From: Chytriomyces cf. hyalinus JEL632
Taxonomy: Eukaryota > Chytridiomycota > Chytridiomycetes > Chytridiales > Chytriomycetaceae
DNA: 64,000 nt
Assembly: GCA_025435555.1 (NCBI GenBank)
Contig: JAIWWG010000053.1
Coordinates: forward strand, 62,001 to 126,000
Direction of reading: 5' to 3'
Below are positions 45,253-56,403 of the stretch, piece after piece. Under the pieces are notes generated by a model. It worked only from the letters and a program-made list of their open reading frames with translations. It was not told the DNA's origin and did no database searches. Position 1 is the first letter of the stretch. Every line of letters begins with the position of its first letter. The position numbers were made by a program, and so were the translations under genes.

Positions 45253-45737
45253 TTATTGTTGCGTCAATTTCCCGTCAGAGGGACCCACACAGCACCAAAG
45301 CACAAGAAAACCCCTTCCTACAGTCTCAAAAAAAAAATTCACAATCAGCGATGTAACAGGGTCAACAAGTTGGTCAAACGCAACCTCTCTCGCCACTACT
45401 CCAGCCCCTAGAGCAGCAACCTGAAGAATCTCGGAGCTAGCCTTCATCGAACTCGACGTTAATCCACGCGAAACAGCTTGCGGCGGCGGAGAAGCGTCTC
45501 GGATGGATTGTTGTTGTTGTTGTTGTTGTTGTTGGATCGATGAGTGTGTGGAATGCGTGGGTATCGCTGCGCAGGATCATCACGCTGAGAACGAAAATGC
45601 AAAGAGTCGTGAGGAGGGCCGAGTGTCTGAGCAGCGATGCGGATTGTGTCGTTCGTTTGAGGACGCCATATTTCGTTTGTTTTGATACAGCCAAAGTAAA
45701 TATATGTAAAAACAAAAAAATAATAAAATTTAAACAA
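45253..45737 (-). CDS. Possible small membrane protein
   Basis: Two overlapping minus frames with hydrophobic segments. The first contains LLTTLCIFVLSVMILRS, then a Thr run encoded by a (TTG/ACA)n repeat at about 45507-45533. The second begins MKASSEILQVAALGAGVVAR, contains VDPVTSLIVNFFFETVGRGF and stops at 45253. They may be exons of one gene (Thr-rich part then SSSMKASSEI), but the junction is unclear. No family recognised. Confidence 0.35.
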
Positions 45738-45807
45738 AATTACGTTTTATCGAAACGACAAACATCCCACAAATCTACCACCAGAAACTCAAAAAAACAA
45801 AACAACA

Positions 45808-46887
45808 TCACTCCGCCTTGCTCTTGCTCTTGCTCTTCTCCTTCTTCAACGCATCCAACCGCGTCTGATCCTTCTTCCGATCCATCCGATAAAAGTGACT
45901 AAACAACACCAACATTGTAATCATGTACCAAAAATTCATCTGCCCAATCACCGCCGGGAACCCACTCACCTCCCCCAAATCCACACCCTTCACACCCGCA
46001 TACACAGGGAACACAAACGCAATAAAAGTGGCTTGCACCAAATTAATACAAAACTGCGTCAATTGGATCATGGTAATGTACTTTTTGATAAAGACCACTT
46101 GTTTCACGTTCATGCTGCTGAGAAAGTAGTAGCCGTACATGATGACGTGGACAAAACAGTTGAGCATGGATGAGAGGTAGACTTCGCCGCCAGGGGAATA
46201 GAATACGGACACGCCGGTTACGAGGAGGATGGAGCTGTGGTGGTACAGATGCAGGAACGAGATTTGATGGTTGTTTTTCTTGAGCACCATAATCAGCTGT
46301 TGTGTCAAAACAGGTGTGAGTGGCGCGCGCGATGACTGAATTCAAACAAAAATACTCACCGTGTCCACAAACTCAAAGATCTTTGACACGTAAAACAGCC
46401 ACAACATCTTCGCCATCTATAACAGCAGAGGTCAATCAAAACAAAAACTCCTGCATCAAAAACAAAAACTCACAGGCCATCCATTCGGCGAATTGTCAAC
46501 AGGCGTCCTAAACACAGAATACCTGTTCCGCACAGCCTCGGATAAAATCCCAAACCCCATATACGCCGACAACCACGTCAAAAAGATGTTATGCCAGAAC
46601 GCCAATGTCGACACATTCACCCTCTGAAACGACTTCATCACCACAACTCCACTATGGATCACGACCAGATACGTAACAATCAACAGGAGTGCGTAGAACG
46701 GGTTCATGAGCGGCAGTGACTTTGCATGCGGTGCTTTGTACGCATTCAGGGATTCGAGGAATGGAACGAGGGCAGTTGGGACTGGCACATAAGTGTTGAG
46801 GAGGGTGTCGAAGGAAACAAAGGCATCGATGAACAGGTCGACGGGCTCTGTGGTTGCAATCTTTGCTGCGAGTGACGTCAGGTTCAT
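45808..46887 (-). CDS. Fatty-acid elongase (ELO family)
   Basis: An ER membrane 3-ketoacyl-CoA synthase that extends long-chain fatty acids. Start ATG 46887 (MNLTSLAAKIATTEPVDLFI). The first exon holds NPFYALLLIVTYLVVIHSGV and FWHNIFLTWLSAYMGFGI. A short middle exon gives MAKMLWLFYVSKIFEFVDT, the typical KxxExxDT-type motif (K..E..DT). The last exon has LKKNNHQISFLHLYHHSSIL with the HxxHH catalytic histidines, LNCFVHVIMYGYYFLSSM (with the MYxYY-type motif) and TQFCINLVQATFIAFV. The C-terminus is lysine-rich (KKEKSKSKSKAE), consistent with an ER retention signal. Length of about 330 residues fits the family. Confidence 0.93.
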
Positions 46888-47306
46888 TGTGCGTGTGTGG
46901 GTGCTGTGGTGTGGCTGTGGCTGTGAAGGAGAGGAGGAAGGCCCGGAAAGAAAGCTTGGGCGGAAGAAAATAAAGTCAGAAAATGAGTTGTGGCATCACA
47001 TGGGGAAGCGGATTTATCCAAACAGAAACAGGCTGAATTATGTGTCCTTGTTTAGCCTGAATATCCCACTGGCATGAACGCCCAGAGTCTACTGATCCGG
47101 ACAAATAAACCCTGATTATTGGACATGTCAGTCACAGTCTGCGATCGCTCAAGTGACTGCCAAGTCCGCGCCCTTGAAAGTTGAACAATTTGACAGTTTT
47201 TTTAAGAGACAACTCTAACCAGAACCCCCCAAACAAGTCAGGGGAAAACAGTAAAAATGAGAAGAATGAAGAGGAATGAAGACGAAAACGAGAAACGTCA
47301 AAGAGT

Positions 47307-48621
47307 TCACATCATCAAGAACCCAGCAACCAAAGCAACAGCAGCAGACCCAACAACACCCGCAGCAGCAGAAGCACCACTCTTTGATGTAGTAGCAACT
47401 CCATTGGCAGCAGCAGAAGCAGTGGTGGCACCACCAGTCTTTGCAGGCGCAGAAACCGACGCAGACACTGATCCACCAGTAGAGCCAGCACCGGCTGCCT
47501 TTGGAGTGCATGAATCACCCGTGTTGACAAGACCAACGTGGTAGAAGGAGTAGACAACGTTGGGCGGGTTAAAGTTGACAAATGTGGCGTCCTAACGAAA
47601 ACTCAGTCAGTCTTTTCCGCTTCAAAGGAATTGATGATCTGCGCTCCACCTTTGCATGCGCCATGTCGTACAGAGTGACGCCGTCAAACTCAAACTTCAT
47701 CAACGAGAATGGAACAAAGAATGCCTGCGGCTTGCCATTTGGCGTGTGAAAGTCAGACAACTTGACATATGTCGAGTCTGCACCACACAAGTTAAACATG
47801 ACCACCATCAACAATCACACATCCAAACTTTACCCCGCGTACGCGCCGAACAAGCCGCATTCTTTTGCGTCAACGTCAAATACACATCACTCCCCGCCGG
47901 CATCGAAACATTCAAATAAAGGCCTTGGTACGGTGTCAAATCCTGACACACGTTCACATCAAACTTGTTTGAATTGACTTGACCGTCCCACACGAATTTA
48001 AAGTAAAAGTAGTTGTTGGCTAGGATGTTGGCTGGGTGCAAGTCTGCATCGCCGAGCGGGTCTCCAGGGGTGAAGCCAGGGGTGACGTCGACGTGGCCGT
48101 CTGTAGCGGCAAAGTTGAAGGCAACGGATGAGTTTCCGTCGACGCCGTAGTCTCCACCAAGGAGGTTGAGGGTCTGTCCATTGGGTGTGTGAGACACGAC
48201 ATTTGATGAAATATAACAGCCGTCACCTTTGGGTTTTTGAAAGAGTCCTGGAAGAACAAACGCCGATCAGATCTTTCATGTGAAATACAAAATGAGACAA
48301 AGTGACTTACATCTCTGGTTGCTGGGTTGGGTCTGTTGTACGTTGAGTGCAAAAAGAGTGAGTGACAGTTGAACCTGAATCAATGATCCCCAAGTCCGCC
48401 AAGACCCCGTCGCCTCCTTGCTCATTCATGCATTGTCCCCTCGACAAGGGATCCCATTCAATCCACCTCCACCCATCTCATCACCTCCCTCCCTTCATTC
48501 GAACACAGACTTCTCACCTTGGAAGCGCCATGTTGTCCACGAGCTTCTCGCAAGTGGATTCCACGACAAGCTGTGCAGACACGGCTGCGGCTGCGGCGGT
48601 AAGAAGGGTTGCAAACTTCAT
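47307..48621 (-). CDS. Secreted GPI-anchored surface protein
   Basis: Start ATG 48621 with a clear signal peptide (MKFATLLTAAAAAVSA). Several exons follow: QLVVESTCEKLVDNMAL, a mini exon TYNRPNPATRD, then SFKNPKGDGCYIS, LNLLGGDYGVDGNSSVAFNF, PANILANNYFYFKFVWDGQV and VCQDLTPYQGLYLNVSMPAG, and after an intron DSTYVKLSDFHTPNGKPQAF and DMAHAKDATFVNFNP. The tail is Ala/Ser/Thr-rich (SASVSAPAKTGGATTASAAA) and ends in a short hydrophobic segment (VVGSAAVALVAGFLMM), the pattern of a GPI attachment signal. The middle part looks like a galactose-binding-like beta-sandwich (inference). Probable wall or surface protein. Confidence 0.75.
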
Positions 48622-48807
48622 GTTTCTGGTTGTCTTTTCTGAGTGCGACGGGTTTCGAAAAAGTCAATTTTGAGAGATTGAGAGTGATCCAAATAAAGAA
48701 CACGATTTTATTTATTTACATCCAACGCGACACATACAAACTACTGCGACTACCAACCACTGAATGAATACAAGGGAATATACTACAGCCTATATACAAA
48801 ATGCTGT

Positions 48808-49521
48808 TCAACCAACTGCGCGATCAGGACTCTGTCTCGGCGTCGCTTCTTGGTTCGACCGACTATCTTCATGTCCACACAGCGCCAGTTCAGACAAGAT
48901 CTGCAATCCCTCTGCCGTCTTTGTTCCGACGCCAGAAACGCGATTTTGTAAAATCGAATCCGTGGATGGAATTAAAACAGATTCTATCGACGGTCCAAGA
49001 ACCGAATGCATACGAACGAAACTGGTGTTGCTGGGAAAATAGGGATGAGCAGTAGGTGAACTTGATCCAAGGAAACTCCGCTCCATGCTTTTTGCCCTGT
49101 AAAGCCCTCGCAGACTTGCACTCCGACGAGCACGCACAGAGTCCACGCAGGAAGCATCAACGCCCAAGCGTACGCTGGTAAAGATTGACAGTCAATCGAT
49201 TCATAGATATTACAAAGAAATGGGATAATTACCATCTCGGACACGGTCTCTGAGTGTCGCATTTCTTGCACGCCTTTTTACACGTTGCTAGAGTTGCCTG
49301 AGCATCAATACACAAAACGACAACATATCAAAAACATACAAGACTCAACTACATGCATTCTTGACTTGGCTGCGCTTTTTTATTCGCACTTGCGGCTGAC
49401 TTGATGTTGGTGAACTACTTGCTGGAGTCACAGTGAAGCTACTGGGACTGTTGGCAAGTACACTGTCTCTGCTGTGGATGGCTGTCGATGAGAAGAGTGC
49501 GTTGGTATGGATGGCGTCCAT
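48808..49521 (-). CDS. Zn(2)-Cys(6) fungal transcription regulator
   Basis: A small nuclear regulator in three exons: 49355-49521, 49233-49287 and 48808-49174. Exon 1 starts MDAIHTNALFSSTAIHSR and ends VRIKKRSQVKNA. Exon 2 gives TCKKACKKCDTQRPCPR. Exon 3 gives the closing cysteines CVRLGVDASCVDSVRARRSA, then a Ser-rich tail ending SPDRAVG. Together they form C-x6-C-x5-C-x2-C-x8-C of the Gal4-type cluster. The first cysteine (C-x2-C) is not clearly encoded with this splicing: the codons around the exon 1 donor read NAS where NAC..C is expected. So the junction may be misread, or the cluster is altered. The frame is otherwise open through all three exons. Confidence 0.65.
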
Positions 49522-49890
49522 TTTGAGAGAGAGATGCGCAGCTGCTTGTTGTGCATCAGATGGACCTTCACCCCTGGCTTGAAAACACTGATTGCACCCT
49601 TGTCGCAAACACACAACAAACTAACCCCCTTTTGCTATTCATTCAACCCGATCAAGCAAACGAAGAAGAGATGGAGATTTGAGTCTGACATTTGATCAAT
49701 TGAAACCATCTCCCACCAACACAACCAACACACACTTGCTGCAACAATCCCAGTCCCAACGCCAAAACAGCAGCTGCATGACTGGTGATCACACAAATAC
49801 CAGCCCTTCTCACCCACGTAAAAATATCACCTTCTCAAAGCTTCCAGAACTTCCCAACCAAAAAACTAACCATTCACACACAACACACAC
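49522..49890. promoter_or_regulatory. Divergent intergenic region (Zn2Cys6 gene / PEX11)
   Basis: About 370 bases between two divergent start codons (49521 minus, 49891 plus). No gene supported. CA-rich stretches precede the PEX11 start. Confidence 0.4.
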
Positions 49891-51189
49891 ATGGGCCTTT
49901 ACACGCACTCCCTCACTGCAGCCCAACTGAAACTATCAACACCGGACCTCAAACCTGCACTTCAGTCAAGACCGTTCCGGGATCGGATGCCGTCCACAAC
50001 GGTCAAGAAGGAAATGTCCATCACGGAGGAGATCCTGCTCAAAGTCAATGAACTGAATGCGCAGGAACCATCCTTGACTGGCGAATGGCCAATGAAATCA
50101 AACTCATCGAATCATGCAGCCAGCGTCACTGACCGGAAGCAGTCTCCAACCAGACTCGAAAAACTGGACCCATCGTCAACAGGAGCAAAGACACTTTCTC
50201 CCACCACAGTCCCAACAGAACCCACCCCAACCCCAAACTTCAAACACCTCCTCGAAACCGCAACCGCAAACCACCCAACCCCCAACAACTCCACTAAAAT
50301 CTCCCCACTCTTTCTCCGCTTCATCATTTTCCGAAAACTACTCCTCCTCAGCGACGGCCGCGACAAAATCTTCAAAGTCATTCAATACGCGTCCAAAATC
50401 CTCCTATGGTCCCAATTCTTGTCCACCCTCGGCAAAACCTACCCATCCTTCGAAACACAAACCCGTCAATCTCTTTCGTCATTAATCCCGCATTTATCCA
50501 TCCTCCGAAAACTCGTGCGAACGGGGAACGCCCTGGCACCGATCGAAACCTTGTGTCGCGGCACTGCTACAACAAATTGGTTCACATTCTTGAATACCAT
50601 CAATTCGCTGTTCACATCACTCGCAGATGATGGCGTTACGCTCGCAAAAATCGGCATCACGAAACCAAACCCGTTCTTCATCACCTGGGCAGACAGGTTA
50701 TGGCTTGCCGGGATCGGTTTCGATTGGTTAAACGCTTCCGAAAAAATCAAAACCGCCAAACGGAGCGTCACTCTCTTGACGGAAAAGAAACGAATCCTCG
50801 GGTTACAATCAAACCACTCCTCAACAGCAGTCAACGGCAGGCTCCTCAAAACCACCGAATACTTGGATGAAGACGGTGTCCACATTTCCGCAGACACTTC
50901 CCCACACACGGCGCAAGTCCTAATCAACAATGCCAACACAAAAATCAAACAAGCGAATCAAGAAATTTGGCTATCGCAAATCACGTTGGCAAAGTTGGTT
51001 GCCGATTTCATTTTTTGCTCATTTGACGTGTTTGGTGTGGTCAAAAAGGTGGAAAAGGGGGGCGGTATCAACCTCAGTCGCGGTGCATCGGTTAGCGCTT
51101 CTCAGCTTCAAAAGTTTCAGGATGTCGCTGCACTCGTTGCTGGGGTTTTGGGGACTTGGAAACTGTATTCCTCCAACATTGGGAAATGA
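49891..51189 (+). CDS. PEX11: Peroxisome membrane proliferation protein, Pex11 family
   Basis: Pex11-type proteins elongate and divide peroxisomes. A single exon of 432 codons starts MGLYTHSLTAAQLKLSTPDL. The first 150 residues are polar and low-complexity. The Pex11 core starts with PLFLRFIIFRKLLLLSDGRD, KIFKVIQYASKILLWSQFLS (the LLLLSDGRDK..K.IQY block is typical), and continues through LVRTGNALAPIETLC and PNPFFITWADRLWLAGIGFD. The C-terminus has a membrane-associated segment AALVAGVLGTWKLYSSNIGK. The N-terminal extension is longer than in yeast Pex11, closer to PEX11C-like relatives in fungi. Confidence 0.85.
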   Translation: MGLYTHSLTAAQLKLSTPDLKPALQSRPFRDRMPSTTVKKEMSITEEILLKVNELNAQEPSLTGEWPMKSNSSNHAASVTDRKQSPTRLEKLDPSSTGAKTLSPTTVPTEPTPTPNFKHLLETATANHPTPNNSTKISPLFLRFIIFRKLLLLSDGRDKIFKVIQYASKILLWSQFLSTLGKTYPSFETQTRQSLSSLIPHLSILRKLVRTGNALAPIETLCRGTATTNWFTFLNTINSLFTSLADDGVTLAKIGITKPNPFFITWADRLWLAGIGFDWLNASEKIKTAKRSVTLLTEKKRILGLQSNHSSTAVNGRLLKTTEYLDEDGVHISADTSPHTAQVLINNANTKIKQANQEIWLSQITLAKLVADFIFCSFDVFGVVKKVEKGGGINLSRGASVSASQLQKFQDVAALVAGVLGTWKLYSSNIGK

Positions 51190-51287
51190 TTTTTTCTTTT
51201 GCTGATACTCGGGGGCCGCGTGGTATTTATCAATCTTGTTTGGAAAGTAAAATTTCTTTTTTATTTCGCGCGTTGAATTGGGACAGT

Positions 51288-54080
51288 CTATGTCCAATAC
51301 CGGATCTTGAAGAACGCTTGCAAGTCCGGATGATCAACCGGCCTTTTACTCACCGCTGCATACACTTGCATCAATAGTTTAGACTCACCAGCAGCCTATA
51401 AACTAAAAACATTTCGTCAAGTCATAAACACAAACCCTTACCAAAAAAAAAATCAACTCACATCCAACGCCTCCACATGCACGGCATCCCCATCGCCCTC
51501 CCCTCCGCAACCAACCAATCCACCAGCAACACCTCCTTGTACCGCTATTCCTTCATGAAACATCTCCCCAACTCTGTATACAAGTACAAATCATCTTGCC
51601 CATGATCTCCACCACCACGACGGAAAGGAAACGATACGTAATTATCCGCAGCAGCACGCATGGATACTTTACGTTCAAGCAGTGCGCCTAATTCAATATA
51701 CGCGTCATGTGCACCCGGTGTACTTATAATCGCGTGGTTGAAGTGGGTTGTGATGGATTCAACGAGTGACGGGATGCGAGGGTCTTTAGGTCCAGATTGA
51801 TCTTCGATGAACTCGACTTTTCTTGCAATTGCGCGTGCGAGGCCGATACTTGTTTCGTACATTGGTAGTGTTGTATTTTTTTTGGAGTGTGGTGGAAGGA
51901 GATTTGGTTTTTGAGAGGGATACGTTGGAAGCTTTTGGGGTTGTGTTTTGTGAAGTGGTCGTTGAAGACTTTTTGGAGGTCTCTTTAGTTGTGGACTCTT
52001 TTCCTTGTAATTTGGGTGCTACGGTGGTTCCGTTTTTATCTGACGCCGTAGCTTTTTGTGTCGCATTTACTGCTGGTGCCGTCTTCACTGCTGCCACTGG
52101 TTTCGATTGTTGGGGTACAGATTTTGCTGGTGGCACTGCCTTTGCGGCTGGCACGGCTTTAACAGGCACAATCGCAGCCTTCTTAGCACCCGCCTTCAAC
52201 ACAGCAGCCACTTTGACATCTTTCGCTTTCGCAGCACCTTCTTAACACCCCATTTCCTCCTTCATCCTCACAAACCACTCCTGCTTCTCCTCCAATGTCA
52301 CCCAGATACAACAAATCGAGTACAGGTTTTGAAGCTTTCGAAATTGTTCCGGAAAGCATGTGCCCCGCGAATGATGCGCGAAGAAGTGGAGAAGATAGAT
52401 GCATGATTTTATCGGAGAGTTTAAGATTGTGCACTTGTTTCGTTTCTTTGATATCCAGCCATAGATTAGTCTGGAACTGTAGCAACTGATGCTTAATAAC
52501 ATTGATGCCAAACGGAACCAAAGAACCCGCAGGCTTGGATTGAAACAGCACAGCCACCGCAAACAAGAAGAGCGCGTTTTCCAAAACCGGTCGCGCCGCG
52601 ATCGCATGCTCGAAGCTCAACTGCGCCTTTTCGAAATGTCCCCAAATCAAATTCACACGGCCAAAATTATATTGCGCGTCACTGTTGACGGGGTTGATTG
52701 AAACAGCACCTTCGTACTTTGAAAGCGCTTTCGACAATCTTCCAGACCCGCGTTGTTGTTGCTGATGAGAGTTGTTGTTGTCGGTTGAAGAAACATGTGA
52801 TCTAGCATTCACTTTCTTGACTTTCCATTGATGCAATCCTTGCACTTCAGCTGCTTGGTCCGAGAGACCCCCCGCAGTTAACCGATGGAACTCTTCCTCC
52901 ATCGCTTTCAGTTTACTCGCATCACTGGCAGTCTTGGCGATCCGCAACCCCATCAACAACCCATCCACCTCATCTTTTATGAAACTATCACTCGCTTCAT
53001 CGTTATCGTTGACCTTCACTTTCACAGCCCTCGTCTCGACAGCTGGAAACATTGCTTCGCACAACTCCATTTCCTCCATCACCAGCCCCAATTCAATATG
53101 TATCTCATTGTCGAAAGCACCGCATCCTTTTCCCCATCCGTCCGCGCCAGCACTCTCCCGTGCGCATCGCCACACAGAAAACAGTTCATTTCCAACTTGT
53201 TTGAATCCTTCAAAGCCGCGCCAAACAACTCGAAACACGTTAAACAGAATTCATGCGTGCATTTGGATGTCAGCGGTTTCGATTGGGAGTATACAGCAGC
53301 ATATGGAGCATGTGTGGGATGCTCTGATTTACAGTCTTTGTTCAGCACTAGTCTTGACCCGACTTTGTCTGGCAAAATTCAACGCGTTAGTTAGTTTTAA
53401 TGTGGGAAATCCCCACTCCTACCATTTCGAAGGAGAAGAGAGTACGTCTGTTTCAGAGTACCATCCGCCGACACGACTTCAAAAGAAACTTCAGTCTTAT
53501 TGCCGTTGGATCCGTTTGGAGCGGTACCGTGACTGATGACTTTTGCAGTTGCGTTTGTCGGAGAAGCAGTGACAGTGACCTCGGAAACGGTGGGTGCTGC
53601 ATATTCCAAAACACTTTATCAGCACGTTCCAAACAAGGGTAAGTTATCACGTTACCAATGCGAAGCACATATGCCGTTTCCAGGCGATGAAAGTCCGGTT
53701 CAATCACGCCACAAGAAAATTGAACAGCTTTCAAAGTAGCGTCATTCGCAGACGGTCGGAAAACACGGATCACAATATTCGATGAAGATCCATCCACAGC
53801 ATCGCATTTAACGATAATATCGCTGGTGCCCTCCTGCATCCCAACAACTATTCGTCATTAGCAGGCACTCCAACCACAGCAGAAAACTTATTTCCGTTCG
53901 CAGCAGCTTTCTGAACTTGAACAAACGCGTCTCCTTCATTTGGACTCGCGCTGACAACAACTCCATCGATCCGACGCACAGCGTGTATTCCTTCACGTTC
54001 TTGCTAAACACTGGTACCAACTGAAGCAGCTCATTCTTCTTGGTACATGTGCGTAAACTCTTGAGCGCAGAATCATCCAT
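51288..54080 (-). CDS. Cadherin-like/RING-like/TPR protein with frame breaks near its end
   Basis: Start ATG 54080 (MDDSALKSLRTCTKKNELLQ). Two cadherin-like beta-sandwich domains: NVKEYTLCVG..VVVSASP..EGTSDIIVKC, and LKAVQFSCGVIEPDF followed by TAYVLRIGN, intron, PTVSEVTVTASPTNATAKVI and TYSLLLRN. A RING-like zinc module follows (PLTSKCTHEFCLTCFELF ... NCFLCG). Then helical regions, and a TPR-like part (KYEGAVSINPVNSDAQYNFG; AQLSFEHAIAARPVLENALF). A Lys/Ala/Ser-rich linker leads to a second helical part (IGLARAIARKVEFIEDQSG) and an end in VYAAVSKRPVDHPDLQAFFK. The final 700 bases need at least two frame changes (an A-run at 51873-51880 and around 51500-51550, where there is also a TAG). These may be base-call errors or true damage. 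Confidence 0.6.
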
Positions 54081-54169
54081 GACTATTTTATTTTTGTAAG
54101 AACACCCGCAACAATACAACATTGTTTCACAAATCTTACAAGAAATCCTAATTGCCTCCCCTTCAAAAA

Positions 54170-55015
54170 ATGGCACCACTACCACCGCAGCTATCCCAAG
54201 CCAAACAACTCCCCGGCACAACCACCATCAAATCCGGCATGTCCTTGAACGGGCGAAAAATGTCAATCGCATCGGGCGTTCCATCGGCAGCAATGTCGTA
54301 TTCACCTGCGCGTCAACTGTTTGACCGTTACGATAATGACGGCAGCGGGTCCATTAGTATCAGCGAGTTTCGAAGCTTGTGTTATGATATGGGATATTTC
54401 TTGAGTGATGAGGAGTTGTTGCTGGATATCAAGTTGTTGGATGTGGATGGAAATGGGACGCTGAGTTATGCAGAGTGTAAGTCTTTACAGAAATAACGCG
54501 TGTTTAACTCTAATCTCCACACGCTTTATTAAAGTCATCAAGTGGTGGAAACAGGATGATCGGTTTAGAAGACTGCAGTTGACTGAGGCCGAGGTCGAAA
54601 GGCTCAACAAATATTTGAACCATTTTAAAAAGTACCAAACAGTACATCGGGTTTTCGAATCTTCAGCGTTTAATAATCTCGCGTTTTTCCTCAGATTCGA
54701 TAGAGACTGCAGCGGGATCCTGGACATCCGCGAATTTAAAGGACTGTACGCGGATCTTGTTAAAAAGAAGGTAATTCCATTGATCACTACGCACCTCATT
54801 CTGACACGTAGTATCACCTCAAAAAGATGGCACGGACTTCGTTAATGGCAACGCTGCAAGAACTCGACTTGAACAAGGACGGAAAAGTTTCCTTCAACGA
54901 ATTTGTAAATTGGGCCATCAAACATTGCACAGAATCCTCAGAATCAAAATTACCCCCAGCCAGAACTCCGAGCCGAATGGTACTTCCTGCTGTAGACGTG
55001 TCAGAAGCTCAATAA
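54170..55015 (+). CDS. EF-hand calcium-binding protein
   Basis: Start ATG 54170 (MAPLPPQLSQAKQLPGTTTI). After a polar leader, four EF-hand loops can be read: DNDGSGSISISE, DVDGNGTLSYAE, DRDCSGILDIRE and DLNKDGKVSFNE. Each has Asp at position 1 and Glu at 12. Three introns split the gene (after YAE near 54478-54525; near 54635-54690; near 54771-54825). Between the second and third hands lies a helical part (WWKQDDRFRRLQLTEAEVER). The C-terminus is short and polar, ending VDVSEAQ at 55015. No targeting signal seen. It is likely a cytosolic or cytoskeletal Ca2+ sensor; the closest named family is not clear. Confidence 0.85.
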
Positions 55016-55036
55016 TAAAAGAAATAAACTGTTCAT

Positions 55037-56133
55037 TTAATTGCGAGTGAATTCCCACTCGTCAATATGTTTCGCTGCAGCAAGGCATTCCTCCAACTCC
55101 CAAGAATTTACAAAAAACTCCTCAATACAATTGAGTATGTCATCCTCGATGTTTGTCTTGCCACGGGATGATGCTGAGCATACAACAACCAGCCGTCGGT
55201 CCTTCAGAAGACTCTCTCTTGGCCGTTACATGCAGAGCTTCTGTTGATACATATCCATCCAGAAATACAATGTGCTTCCATTCAACTTCATCCAAGAATT
55301 CATCTAGATCTGATACGTCCTTGTGCTTGATACTATACGACCATTTCCGGTTGTTGGAAAAGCGAACACACTTTGGAGCGTCAGCATGCCTGAGACGAAT
55401 CCAAGTCACTATCCATCCGGGGACAAGCGTTGGCATTAATGAAATAAACACCACACTGGTTGTTGATTTTCCAGTACCAGGCGGGCGAGCCTTGCATCAC
55501 TCGCTCACACAGGAACTCAATTTGATCGTGAAAATCCTTGCGACAGTATAGAACAAGCTTCATTGGAGACAGTCCAGATTCAGCCAAATAGTCAGAACCC
55601 AATTCGAAAAGTCTCTGTGTGTGTGAATATGTGTGGGATTTCGAGTTTCTGTTGTTTTGGAGAGACCATGCAAGTAGAGGGCATTTGCGGGACTAGCACC
55701 AACAAATGGTAGGACCCTTTTAATGGCGGAGGCGTGAAGTATTTGGAGATGTCTGTCAGTGGGTTCATGACCTGGCTTTTGCGTTAATTCAAAAACAAGA
55801 CTCAAGTGGAAACCCTGATTGATACCTTAAAATACAGCCCCTCATTCACAAGGCAGGCACCTGCGAGACCGCTGAACTTTGAAATTCCATTCGCTCCAAT
55901 TCCATTTTTGTGAGTCCGCGCAATACCGACTCCCCCATGCCCATCCCGCCCATGTCCTCCTTAAACATCCTGACTAGGATGAGATCGTCTGCATCTACAT
56001 GGGCAAGGGCTTTGCGCTTCTTCGTGTGAATCACTTCCTTGAAATCATCCACCGCGGCATCGGTTTCGTTGATGGTGACAAAGAACGGTCTGAGATCGAG
56101 ATCGTTGCTGAGTGCGTAGTGGATCTTGAGCAT
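55037..56133 (-). CDS. Crinkler (CRN)-type protein 1: Ubl header plus P-loop NTPase
   Basis: Start ATG 56133. The first 66 residues read as a CRN ubiquitin-like header: MLKIHYALSNDLDLRPFFVT, VDDFKEVIHTKKRKALAHVD, then ADDLILVRMFKED in place of the LxLFLAK block of oomycete CRNs. A later frame gives GLAGACLVNEGLYFK, an intron (about 55725-55830), then VMNPLTDISKYFTPPP and SYHLLVLVPQ, the HVLVxVP motif that closes CRN headers. The NTPase has RPPGTGKSTTSVVFISLMP (Walker A), WIVTWIRLRH, VFLDGYVSTEALHV (Walker B-like) and ends FFVNSWELEECLAAAKHIDE. The header changes frame near 55930 and the middle near 55600, so the copy may be damaged. Such proteins act in host nuclei in oomycetes; in chytrids the role is open. 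Confidence 0.6.
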
Positions 56134-56403
56134 CTTTGGTTTGTTTTATTTCGTTTCACTTTAAGCGTAATTTTTTTGATCATTTGCTGTCGCAGGTATC
56201 CTTTTCCAAAGCAGTGATCGCGGCGACTGTGCTGTTTTGGGCTATCAGATGCCAGCACTGGAACCAAGTATATGCTTTCCTGACCTCAAAATTGAACTGG
56301 TCACTAGCGCCACAAGTGGCATTCTTATGCGCAGTGTCCCACAATCGAATTGAAGCCATCTTGCGGAAGCGCGCTGGCACTTTGTCTTTAAGAGAATTCC
56401 CAC

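Noticed and set aside
52934-53536. 200-codon plus-strand ORF
   Set aside because: It is antisense to the RING-containing gene, whose frame has real domain motifs; the residue mix is that of a shadow frame.
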